A DNA stretch of 64,000 nucleotides. Origin: Natronoarchaeum rubrum (GTDB lineage Archaea; Halobacteriota; Halobacteria; Halobacteriales; Natronoarchaeaceae). Both the position numbers and the translations under genes were made by a program. Below the pieces are notes generated by a model that worked only from the letters and a program-made list of their open reading frames with translations, ran no database searches and was not told the origin of the DNA. The stretch covers positions 310,001 through 374,000 of the forward strand of contig NZ_JANHDP010000004.1 in the NCBI RefSeq assembly GCF_024494695.1, read 5' to 3'. Shown here one piece after another: positions 8,607 to 16,434 of the stretch; within the stretch, counting starts at the first letter, position 1; every line of letters begins with the position of its first letter.

Positions 8607-9389
8607 TCAGTCGACGACGGCACGAAATCCGAGCGTTCGTGGTACTTTCGCCTTCAGTTCCGGCGACGTACTTTTCGCGCCCTCGTCGTCGTAGTCGTCC
8701 GGGTCGTCGCTTTGCGGCCACTCCCAGAGCTGCTTGACCTCGAAACCGGCTTCAACGAGAGCTGTGTGGAGTTCGCCAATCGTCCGGTCGAAGACGACGA
8801 TATCCTCGTGGAGTACCTCGTCGTTCTTGTCGCGACGTGGACCGGCAGCGTGATAGCTCCGCTCGAACTCCAGCGTGTCCGGATCGAACAGTTCGTGGAA
8901 CGGGTGCGGAACCTCGAACGAGAGCACGCCGTCCTCCCGAAGCACGCGCCGCGCTTCCCCGAGCGCGGCGTCGAGATCTTCGACCATGAAGTACACGAAT
9001 CCGGAGTACGCAAGATCGAAGGCGTCGTCGGCCAGGGGGAGATCCGAGACGTCGCCGACGACGAACTCGGCGTCGACGCCGTACAGATTTCGCAACCGGG
9101 TCGCGTGGCGGAGCTGCTGGGTCGAGAAGTCGACGCCGACGGCGGTACCGATCCCTTCGTCGGCGGCGCCGACCGTTCCCTGCCCGCCGCCACAACCCAG
9201 TTCGACGAAATCCAGATCCTCGAACGCAGGAAGTCGTTCGGCCTGCCAGTCGTCCAGCGACCCGGGGTCGGGCAACGGAGAGTACACCGGCGGGAGGCCG
9301 CCGTCGTCCGTCTCAGCGTTCCACATCGCCTGATGCTCGTCGGCCCAGGCGTCCCACAGCTCTCGGTTCTCACCGTCCGGATCTGCCAT
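8607..9389 (-). CDS. Class I SAM-dependent methyltransferase
   Basis: A 260-aa small-molecule-type methyltransferase. Motif I is VELGCGGGQG (residues ~69-78), with GVDFSTQQL following and LADDAFDLAYS as the motif II region. The C-terminal half (VLREDGVLSFEVPHPF) fits the Methyltransf_11 fold. The ATG at 9389 was chosen; the open frame continues upstream only as an antisense shadow of YchF. The substrate is unknown. Confidence 0.85.
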   Translation of the reverse strand: MADPDGENRELWDAWADEHQAMWNAETDDGGLPPVYSPLPDPGSLDDWQAERLPAFEDLDFVELGCGGGQGTVGAADEGIGTAVGVDFSTQQLRHATRLRNLYGVDAEFVVGDVSDLPLADDAFDLAYSGFVYFMVEDLDAALGEARRVLREDGVLSFEVPHPFHELFDPDTLEFERSYHAAGPRRDKNDEVLHEDIVVFDRTIGELHTALVEAGFEVKQLWEWPQSDDPDDYDDEGAKSTSPELKAKVPRTLGFRAVVD

Positions 9390-9487
9390 ACAATTCGCAC
9401 CAAACTGGACGATAATAAACGCTGGGTGGGACGATTCGCGTCGATCCCCTCGGGAGAAGACGAGACGGTCGATCCGTGCCTCCCGAA

Positions 9488-10666
9488 TCAGTTCGTGCTG
9501 ACGATCTTGATCACGTCGCCCTCCTCCAGTTCGTAGCCCTCGCCGACCTCGCGATTCGTGCGGGCGTCGACGGCGTGGAGGTAGCCGTCGCCGATGTCGG
9601 AGTGGACGGCGTAGGCCAGGTCGACGGGCGTCGAGCCGTCGGGCAGCAGGAAGGCGTCGGGCAGCACGTTGCCCTTGGCGTCGGTCCACTTGCTCCGGTC
9701 CTGGACGGGGTAGGCGGTGAGCCGGTCGAGCAGGTCGTACACCGCGAAGTCCAGCGCGCCCTGGATGCCGGTGCCGTCCCAGTGGGCGATGGTGTCGCGC
9801 AGGTCGGTCAGCGCGTCGCGCTGCTGGTCGTTGACGTCGCCGACGATCTCGAAGTCGTGGTCGCCCGGGTCGTAGTCGACCAGCCCGGCGTCGGCGGCGT
9901 TGCGCAGCGCGAGTTCGCCCTCGGCGGTGGTGGGGATCACCGGCTTGTCCAGTTCGAGCAGGCGCTCGACGTTCTCCTCGGGCGCGACGTCGATCTTGTT
10001 GGCGGCGACGATGATCGGCTTCGTCCGGGCGCGAACGTCGCGGGCCAGCTCCTCGCGGTGCTCGTCGGTCCACTGGATCGGGTCGTCCGGGTAGTCGAGG
10101 CTGCGCAGGCTCGCCGCCACGTCGGCCTCGGTGGCGCCGAAACCGGTCAGCATGTCCGCGAGCGCGTCGTCGATGTCGAAATCAGGCGAGCGGGACTTGC
10201 GCTCGACCGATTCCCAGTTGCCGTCGATGATGCCCGCCAGCCAGAGGTCCATCTCCTCCTCGACGAAGTCGATGTCCTCGATCGGGTCGTGTTCGCCGAT
10301 CTCGACGGGTTCGCCCTCCTCGTTGGTGGCGCCGGAGGCGTCGATCACGTTGACGATCGCGTCGGCGTTGGTCAGCTCGTCGAGGAACTGGTTTCCTAAC
10401 CCTTTGCCCTCGTGGGCGCCGGGGACCAGCCCGGCGACGTCGAGCAGCTCGATCGGGACGTACCGTTTCCCGTCGCGGCAGTTTTCGTTGCCACAGCGCT
10501 CGTCGCGATCGAGGCAGGGGCAGTCAGTTCGGACGTGGGTGACGCCGCGGTTGGCGTCGATCGTCGTGAACGGGTAGTTCGCGACGTCGACGTCGGCCCG
10601 CGTGGCCGCCGTGTAGAACGTTGACTTGCCGGCGTTCGGTTTCCCGGCAAGCGCGATGGAGATCAT
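9488..10666 (-). CDS. ychF: YchF/OLA1-type GTPase (OBG family)
   Basis: A 392-aa P-loop NTPase of the YchF subfamily, a ribosome-associated ATPase/GTPase linked to stress responses. The P-loop is LAGKPNAGKST right at the N-terminus, the G4 motif is NKID in VAANKIDVAP, and the C-terminal TGS-like region ends with EGDVIKIVSTN. The archaeal-type insert CPCLDRDERCGNENC carries cysteines and may bind zinc. The ATG at 10666 gives the family-typical start MISIALAGKP; a GTG two codons earlier is the alternative. Confidence 0.93.
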   Translation of the reverse strand: MISIALAGKPNAGKSTFYTAATRADVDVANYPFTTIDANRGVTHVRTDCPCLDRDERCGNENCRDGKRYVPIELLDVAGLVPGAHEGKGLGNQFLDELTNADAIVNVIDASGATNEEGEPVEIGEHDPIEDIDFVEEEMDLWLAGIIDGNWESVERKSRSPDFDIDDALADMLTGFGATEADVAASLRSLDYPDDPIQWTDEHREELARDVRARTKPIIVAANKIDVAPEENVERLLELDKPVIPTTAEGELALRNAADAGLVDYDPGDHDFEIVGDVNDQQRDALTDLRDTIAHWDGTGIQGALDFAVYDLLDRLTAYPVQDRSKWTDAKGNVLPDAFLLPDGSTPVDLAYAVHSDIGDGYLHAVDARTNREVGEGYELEEGDVIKIVSTN

Positions 10667-10769
10667 TGGCACACCCTACTCGCGTCGCCGAAAATTGCCT
10701 TTCGGTTCCGCGAGGCTCGCTGTAGGCCACGGGCAAGATTTATCCTAGACGGGCCAGTACACTTCGAAC

Positions 10770-11045
10770 ATGTCGACTTCAAGACCGTTTTTCCTCCAGT
10801 CGTCGGGAGAACTCGATACCGACCGGATACTGTACGAAGCGATCCCGCTCGCGAAGCTCGTCGCCGCCGTCGGGCTGGTCGCGCTCGTGCCGGTGTTTCT
10901 GCGAGTTCTGCTGTCCGACCTCCTCGGGGTCGCTTCCGCGCTCGGGCTCTTGCTGACGCTCGCGACGCAGTTCGTCCTCGCGGTCGGGACCGGCATCATA
11001 CTCATGTACGTCGTCGTCCGCGCGATCCAGATCGCCGAGGATTGA
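10770..11045 (+). CDS. Small two-helix membrane protein
   Basis: A 91-aa protein with two hydrophobic segments (residues ~28-48 and ~54-85), so probably a hairpin in the cytoplasmic membrane. No known family is recognised. A TATA-like AGATTTATCC lies ~30 bases before the ATG, which supports expression. Confidence 0.6.
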   Translation: MSTSRPFFLQSSGELDTDRILYEAIPLAKLVAAVGLVALVPVFLRVLLSDLLGVASALGLLLTLATQFVLAVGTGIILMYVVVRAIQIAED

Positions 11046-11046
11046 G

Positions 11047-11193
11047 ATGCGAGGAACGGAGTCGGGCACCAGGCTTCTGACGCGACTCCTTGAACGCAAG
11101 GGCGACCTCCCGCCCGCAGAGACGCGCGACGTCGGCGCCGAGACGGTCGAGGTGCCGATGCCCGACGGCGTCGCGCTGTCGACGCTCCAGTAA
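11047..11193 (+). pseudogene. Remnant resembling the N-terminus of a CocE/NonD-type hydrolase
   Basis: A 48-codon frame beginning two bases after the previous stop. Its end, AETVEVPMPDGVALSTLQ, resembles the N-terminal strand of CocE/NonD-type alpha/beta hydrolases (V-PMxDGVxLxT), then stops. The following 100 bp contain no continuation. It could also be a genuine 48-aa protein co-transcribed with the membrane protein upstream. Confidence 0.3.
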
Positions 11194-11297
11194 GCGAGCA
11201 GTCGGTCGACGGCAGCGCTAACCTATCGCGGGCGTCTTCCGATCGTGCGGCGGGCGGGGCAAGACGCGCCACGGGGAGGTGGCGTCGACGCGCCGCG

Positions 11298-11657
11298 TCA
11301 GAGATCGAGGGGCGGCGCGGCCGCGGGATCGGCGTCGAGAACCTCCGTCAGTTGCGTTTCCACCTGAGCGAACCGGTCCGTCGGTTCGACAAGTTGTCGC
11401 TCGCGATCGTACTTGATCAGTCCGGCGTCCGCCAGCCGCGGCGCGTGTCTGTGGTGGAGTTCCGCCTTGATTTGGGTCAGCGTCTCGCCGGAGACCTCTG
11501 CCAGCGGCTCGTGGTGATTGTGCTTGACGATCGCCTTCGTCAGGTCGTTGATCGTCAACGACCGTTCTTGCGTCACCAGCACGCCGAGCACGATGCGGCG
11601 GCGTCTATCGGCACACAGATCGAGAACGTCGTCGAATGTCGGCGCGTCCCTTCCCAT
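11298..11657 (-). CDS. DUF7344-type winged-helix regulator
   Basis: A 119-aa protein with the haloarchaeal HTH layout TFDDVLDLCADRRRRIVLGVL (residues ~7-27) and a recognition-helix/wing region ending HRHAPRLADAGLIKYDRERQLVEPT. This matches the DUF7344-like regulators that often sit beside Bat-type proteins. It probably binds DNA; the target and signal are unknown. It is downstream of and co-oriented with the HTH_10 regulator, 62 bp apart. Confidence 0.75.
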   Translation of the reverse strand: MGRDAPTFDDVLDLCADRRRRIVLGVLVTQERSLTINDLTKAIVKHNHHEPLAEVSGETLTQIKAELHHRHAPRLADAGLIKYDRERQLVEPTDRFAQVETQLTEVLDADPAAAPPLDL

Positions 11658-11719
11658 TACGCAACCGTAGAGGCCAAGCGAGATTCCGGTCTTCCCTTGT
11701 TCATACAACTCGTTTTTAA

Positions 11720-12376
11720 CTACACCCGACGTTCGGTCTCCGGCAGCGTGGTCTCGAGGAGATTCTCGATGCCGCGTCGAAGCCGGGACGCGACGGCCTG
11801 CTGGGTGATTCCGAGCTCGTCCCCGAGTTCGTCCATCGTCACGGCTCGCGGCGTCTCGAAGTACCCTCGATCGTAGCCGAGCACTAACGCCTCGCGCTGG
11901 GCGTCGGTGAGCGCGGCTTCGGTCTCCGATTCGATGGGCGTGAGCGCGTGAAGTTTCGTGAGCGTAATCGGGATGTCGAGCTCCCGGCAGCGCCGCTGGA
12001 ACGCCGCGATGTCCGTCCGGTCGTCGCCGCGGACGTCGAACGTCCACTGCTCGTTGGTGCCGACGGCCTCGATGAGCGGAATTTCCGTCTCCGTCAACGA
12101 GCTGAGGATGCCGTCGTAGTTCAGGGTCCACTCGACGCGCAGCAGATACTGGTCTCCGACGGAATCGACCAGCCGTATGTCCTCCACGCCCGGATGATCG
12201 CGAAACGTGCCCGCCACGTCGTCGGCGTCCGTGCCGCGGACCCAGAAGTAGGGGATCACGACGTCCTGGGCCGGGATGATCCGCTCCAGTTCGATCGTCA
12301 CGTCCGGCAGCTCCTCGAAAATCGTCCCCAGCGGAAACTCGTCGGCGGGGACGGTGAACGTCGCCTCAGTAGCCAT
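11720..12376 (-). CDS. HTH_10 (Bat-like) transcriptional regulator
   Basis: A 218-aa regulator with the Bat-family layout. An N-terminal ~150-residue sensor-like domain (EATFTVPADEFPLGTIFEELPDVTIELERIIP) is followed by a C-terminal HTH_10 domain at ~158-212 (LTDAQREALVLGYDRGYFETPRAVTMDELGDELGI). Such proteins regulate a neighbouring or metabolic operon in haloarchaea. No PAS or GAF domain is present. The target cannot be told from context. Confidence 0.9.
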   Translation of the reverse strand: MATEATFTVPADEFPLGTIFEELPDVTIELERIIPAQDVVIPYFWVRGTDADDVAGTFRDHPGVEDIRLVDSVGDQYLLRVEWTLNYDGILSSLTETEIPLIEAVGTNEQWTFDVRGDDRTDIAAFQRRCRELDIPITLTKLHALTPIESETEAALTDAQREALVLGYDRGYFETPRAVTMDELGDELGITQQAVASRLRRGIENLLETTLPETERRV

Positions 12377-12479
12377 CGTGCTACCCGACGAACCCCCCGA
12401 ACAAATGGGTAGCGGCCACCGAACGCCGACCGTCGGTTCGCGACGCCGCCGTCGACCGGCTGCGGTTCGGGGCCGCGGC

Positions 12480-13217
12480 CTACAGCTCGACGGCCAGCAT
12501 CAGCTCGTCGACGTACTCGTCCTCGATCCGGTAGTGGTCCTCGCGGACCGCCTCGATCTCCCAGCCGTGTGCCTCGAGGAACTCGACGGCGGCGTCGTTC
12601 GTCGCCGGGACGCTCTGGTACACTTTTTCGTAGCCGCTCTGGCCGGCCCACTCCAGGGCGCGCGAGAGCAGGTGGCTGCCGAGACCGTTCCCGCGGTACT
12701 CAGGCAGGACGCCGACGGTCAGCTCGGCGGTGTGGCGCAGCTTGGCGAGCTCGGGCGCCCGGAAGTGGGCCCAGCCGACCACCTCGTCCTCGACGGTGGC
12801 GACGAAGAACATCCGCGACTCGACCTCGTTGTGCCGCAGCAGGGCGTCCTCGCGGTCGATCTCCTGGGCGACCGTCTCCGCGACGATGTGGTCGCCCGGC
12901 TCGGCGACCCGCCGGATGACGCCGACGATCCCCGTCAGATCCTCCTGCCGCGCCGGGCGGACTGCGAACGCCTGATCGCCGCGGGCGAACTCCTCGTGGC
13001 CGGCGTCGTCGAAGGCGACCGCCAGCTCGCCGTCGTCGGTCAGCGTCAGGTGGCCGTCGCGCCGGAGCATCGACACGTGGTGACGAAAGCCCCTGCTGTC
13101 CTCGGGCAGCAGTTCCTCTCGGACGGTCTCGGGGTCGACCGATCCGCGTCGCTCGACGTACTCGTAGATGCGCTGGCGATCTCTGTGGTCGAACTGCAGC
13201 GACTTGGCGGTCCCCAT
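12480..13217 (-). CDS. Winged-helix/GNAT acetyltransferase fusion, copy A
   Basis: A 245-aa fusion. Residues ~8-70 are a winged-helix-like domain (DHRDRQRIYEYVERRG...SRGFRHHVSMLRRDGHLTLTDDG), and ~85-240 are a GNAT N-acetyltransferase with the acetyl-CoA loop VGVLPEYRGNGLGSHLL. It may acetylate a protein or small molecule and regulate by DNA binding. It is a tandem paralogue of the 13446-14183 gene: same length and colinear, with exact DNA stretches over the YEKVYQSVPATNDAAVEFLE region, pointing to recent duplication or gene conversion. Confidence 0.88.
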   Translation of the reverse strand: MGTAKSLQFDHRDRQRIYEYVERRGSVDPETVREELLPEDSRGFRHHVSMLRRDGHLTLTDDGELAVAFDDAGHEEFARGDQAFAVRPARQEDLTGIVGVIRRVAEPGDHIVAETVAQEIDREDALLRHNEVESRMFFVATVEDEVVGWAHFRAPELAKLRHTAELTVGVLPEYRGNGLGSHLLSRALEWAGQSGYEKVYQSVPATNDAAVEFLEAHGWEIEAVREDHYRIEDEYVDELMLAVEL

Positions 13218-13445
13218 ACGAGAACATGTAACGCACCCGGACCTCTTTATCGTTTGCCCCGAAATCGACGGACGGCGGCGGGATATTTTGACTCGGGACC
13301 GAATTAAGTCGTCGCGATCCGCGGCGACGAGGTCCCGCCACGACGTCGGAAAGCGCCGGAGCGGTCACTGCCGAACGACCGTTTGCAGGCGAAGTCCTCG
13401 GAGAAGCGAACCGCTGATACCGTGGGGCTGCAGTCGACAGTTCGG

Positions 13446-14183
13446 CTACAGCTCGACGGCCAGCATCATTTCGTCGACGTACTCGCCATCGATCTTGTAG
13501 TGGTCCTCGCGAACCGCCTCGGTCTCCCAGCCGTGGGTTTCGAGGAATTCGACGGCGGCGTCGTTCGTCGCCGGGACGCTCTGGTACACTTTTTCGTAGC
13601 CGTTCTTGCCGGCCCACTCCAGCCCGCGCGAGAGCAGGTGGCTGCCCAGCCCGCGCCCGCGGTACTCGTCGACGACGCCGACGGTCAGCTCGGCGGTGTG
13701 GTGGAGCTTCTCCAGTTCGGGCGCGTTGATGTGGACCCAGCCGACTACCTCGTCGTTGACCGTCGCGACGAAGAACATCCGCGACTCGATCTCGTTGTGG
13801 CGCAACAGCGCTTCCTGGTGATCTAGCTCCTGTGCGACCGTCTCGGCGACGATGTACGTGCCCCGCTCGACGACCTGTCGCATCGCCCCCACGATCCCGG
13901 TCAGGTCCTTCTGGCGGGCCGGCCGCACCGTGAACGTGAACTCCTCGCCGGAGAACTCTTCCTCGCCCTCCTCCTCGATGGCGACCTTCAGATCGCCGTC
14001 CGCGGTCGGCTCGAGGTAGCCGTTGCGCTTGAGGATCGCGAGGTGGTGGCGAAAGCCCCCGCGGTCGTTGGGAAGCACCTCGCGCTGGGCATCGTCTGGG
14101 TCTGCTGTCCCGTGCCGCTCCACGTAGTCGTAGATCTGCTGGCGATCTTCGTGGTCGAACTCCAGTGTCTCCGAGAGTTGCAT
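13446..14183 (-). CDS. Winged-helix/GNAT acetyltransferase fusion, copy B
   Basis: A 245-aa protein with the same two-domain structure as its neighbour at 12480-13217: a wHTH at ~10-70 and GNAT at ~85-240, acetyl-CoA motif VGVVDEYRGRGLGSHLL. The two genes are 228 bp apart, so this one probably has its own promoter. The ATG at 14183 matches the neighbour's start (xxLxFDHEDRQQIYDYVERHG); the longer frame to 14246 is less likely. The substrate is unknown. Confidence 0.88.
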   Translation of the reverse strand: MQLSETLEFDHEDRQQIYDYVERHGTADPDDAQREVLPNDRGGFRHHLAILKRNGYLEPTADGDLKVAIEEEGEEEFSGEEFTFTVRPARQKDLTGIVGAMRQVVERGTYIVAETVAQELDHQEALLRHNEIESRMFFVATVNDEVVGWVHINAPELEKLHHTAELTVGVVDEYRGRGLGSHLLSRGLEWAGKNGYEKVYQSVPATNDAAVEFLETHGWETEAVREDHYKIDGEYVDEMMLAVEL

Positions 14184-14285
14184 GATTAATGATACCGAAT
14201 AGCAAGGCAAATAGGTTGCGGTGATTTTGGCGGGTTCCCGATACAAGGACGATGAAAACGCTGTCGTCGGCGGATTTCGGGGCCG

Positions 14286-14723
14286 CTACTCCGGGACGCC
14301 CGTCAACACGCGGGCGGTGTCGCGCAGGTCGTACGTGTCGACGAACGCCTCGGCCGCGGTTCGGATCGGCACGTCCGGATCGATCCGCTCGCCGTAGCAC
14401 CGAGCATATAGCGCGAGCCAGGCGTGCAGCGAGGCCTCGAGGCGGTCCCACTCCTCGCGCTCGAACCGCCGGAACTCGCCGGTTCGGGCGTCGACGTACG
14501 TCTCGACGGTCGGCCACAGCCCCTCCCGGAGGTACTCCAGGGCGCGCTCGTCGGGGTCGTCCGGCGGCTCGAACCTCTCGCGCTCTTCGCGGGCGCAAGC
14601 GAGCAGGCGGTCGATCCGCTCCGCGGGCGACTCGTCAGTCGCGTCGGCAGCCTCGACAGCCTCGTCGCCGCGATCGGCGGTTTCGCGGTCCCGTCTGTCG
14701 GCGTCCGCCACGGGATCACCCAT
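14286..14723 (-). CDS. Conserved haloarchaeal protein at end of fix operon
   Basis: A 145-aa acidic protein of unknown function. The first ~45 residues are low-complexity (Asp/Ala/Glu-rich); the rest is helical (RIDRLLACAREERERFEPPDDPDERALEYLREGLWPTVETYV). Its ATG at 14723 overlaps the end of fixC by eight bases, so it is translated with the fix operon and probably serves electron transfer or assembly there; that role is inferred from position alone. Confidence 0.65.
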   Translation of the reverse strand: MGDPVADADRRDRETADRGDEAVEAADATDESPAERIDRLLACAREERERFEPPDDPDERALEYLREGLWPTVETYVDARTGEFRRFEREEWDRLEASLHAWLALYARCYGERIDPDVPIRTAAEAFVDTYDLRDTARVLTGVPE

Positions 14724-16434
14724 CCCGGAACTCGACGCCCTTGCCGCCGCGGGGATGCTCCCAGTCGGTCTCGGCGACGACCGCGCAGGTGCCACATTCG
14801 ACGCAGGGCTGGGTGTCGAGGCTGACCAGCCGCTCGGTCGACCCGTTGGTCTTGACCTCCTCGTCGCGGTAGCAGCCGCCGCCGAAGTCCTCCGCGCTGA
14901 CCGGACAGGCCGTGACGGCGGTTCCGCTGGCCTCGTAGGAGTTGTCCAGCAGCTCGATGTGGGGGTTGCCGACGTCGGTGTCGTAGGTCAGTTCGCCGAT
15001 CCGGTCGGCCAGCTCCGGCGGCTCGACGTCATTGCGCGTCTCGACGGGCTCACCGAGCTCCTCGGCGATGACGGTCGGCAGCGTGACGTACGGCGTCTTC
15101 GTGTCGGGGATCATCATCGAGAGGTACGGCGAGCTGTAGAGCCGCTCCAGATTCCCGCCGAGCGCCCGGACGGCCGTCCGACCGATAGAGGATTCCAGCA
15201 CCCGATCCGTGAGGTCCGCGACCGCGTCGCGCTCGCCGAGCGCGCTGACTGCGCGGTACCGCGGCGGTCGGAGCTTCTGCATCACGCCCTCGTCGTGGAG
15301 GCGTTTTTCGTAGCGCTCGCCGGCGCTGTGGGGGTCGCCCCGCGATCGGGCTTCGACGAACGCCTCGGCGGCCAGCGCGCCCGCAGTGACGGCGTGGTTC
15401 ATCCCCTTGATGATCGGCCCCTGAGCCTGCATCTGGCCGCCGGCGTCGCCCACCAGCACGAGCCGGTCGCGGTGGGGCGAGGTGCTGGCGACCTTCTTCG
15501 AGTCGGGGACGAGCTTCGCCGAGTACTCGCGCTCGCGGTACTCGTCGCCGAGCCACTGACCGAGCAGCGGGTGAGTCAGTAAGGAGTCGAGCAGCTCGTG
15601 GGGCTCGGCCTCTTCGGCGGCGAGGCTGTCGAGGTGGAACACCGTGCCGATCGACAGCGACTCCTCGTTCGTGTAGAGGAACCCGCCGCCGCGCACGTCC
15701 TCGAACAGGTCGCCCGAGAACAGGTGGGCCGCGCCCTCGTCGGGGCCGACGTCGAAGCGCTCGTCGATCGCGTCGGGCTCCATGTCGACGACCGCCTTGA
15801 CGCCCTGGAACCACTCGTCGGGCTCCTCCCAGTCCATCAGCCCGGCGTCCCGGGCGAGCTCGGAGTTGACGCCGTCGGCCGCGACGATCAGGTCCGCCGT
15901 GATCGGGTCGAGTTCGTCGCAGGTGACGCCGACGATCCGGCCGTTCTCCCGGAGCAGGCCGTTGGCCCGCACGCCCGTCAGGACGCCGCCGCCCGTCTCG
16001 CGGGTCATCTCGTGGACCCGATCTTCGAGCCACGAGTCCATCGGCCGCCGGAGCACGGCGTCGCACCACTCGGTGTCGTGCTCGTGGAGGTCGGTGATGT
16101 CGAACGTCTTGACGGTGTCGCCGGCGACGTTGTGGATGTAGTAGTCCGTGACCGGGCGCTCGGTCGCCTGCTCGCGGAAGCCGGGGAACAGATCGCTGAT
16201 CGTGTACGGCGCGGACTCCTCGGCGTAGATCAGCCCGCCGGAGACGTTCTTCGAGCCCGCCTCGGTGCCGCGTTCCAGCACGAGCGTCTCGACGCCGTTG
16301 CGCGCCAGCGTCGCCGCCGCAGCGGCGCCGCCCGGCCCGGCGCCGACGACGAGCGCCTCGTAGTGTTCGTGATCGGTCGCGGTGCCGTACTGCTCGTGGT
16401 CGGTCGCTGCGTCGAGGGGTGCCTGATCAGTCAT
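14716..16434 (-). CDS. fixC: FixC-type ETF:quinone oxidoreductase fused to a FixX-like domain
   Basis: A 572-aa FAD enzyme that passes electrons from the FixAB flavoprotein to quinone. The dinucleotide-binding motif VVGAGPGGAAAAATLARNG is at residues ~28-48, and a second FAD motif is LVLVGDAGGQMQAQGP. The last ~70 residues carry a ferredoxin-like FixX region with TACPVSAEDF...CY and QPCVECGTCAVV. In many bacteria FixX is separate, so this is a FixC-FixX fusion. ATG 16434 overlaps the fixB stop; ATG 16443 is an alternative. Confidence 0.9.
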   Translation of the reverse strand: MTDQAPLDAATDHEQYGTATDHEHYEALVVGAGPGGAAAAATLARNGVETLVLERGTEAGSKNVSGGLIYAEESAPYTISDLFPGFREQATERPVTDYYIHNVAGDTVKTFDITDLHEHDTEWCDAVLRRPMDSWLEDRVHEMTRETGGGVLTGVRANGLLRENGRIVGVTCDELDPITADLIVAADGVNSELARDAGLMDWEEPDEWFQGVKAVVDMEPDAIDERFDVGPDEGAAHLFSGDLFEDVRGGGFLYTNEESLSIGTVFHLDSLAAEEAEPHELLDSLLTHPLLGQWLGDEYREREYSAKLVPDSKKVASTSPHRDRLVLVGDAGGQMQAQGPIIKGMNHAVTAGALAAEAFVEARSRGDPHSAGERYEKRLHDEGVMQKLRPPRYRAVSALGERDAVADLTDRVLESSIGRTAVRALGGNLERLYSSPYLSMMIPDTKTPYVTLPTVIAEELGEPVETRNDVEPPELADRIGELTYDTDVGNPHIELLDNSYEASGTAVTACPVSAEDFGGGCYRDEEVKTNGSTERLVSLDTQPCVECGTCAVVAETDWEHPRGGKGVEFRDG

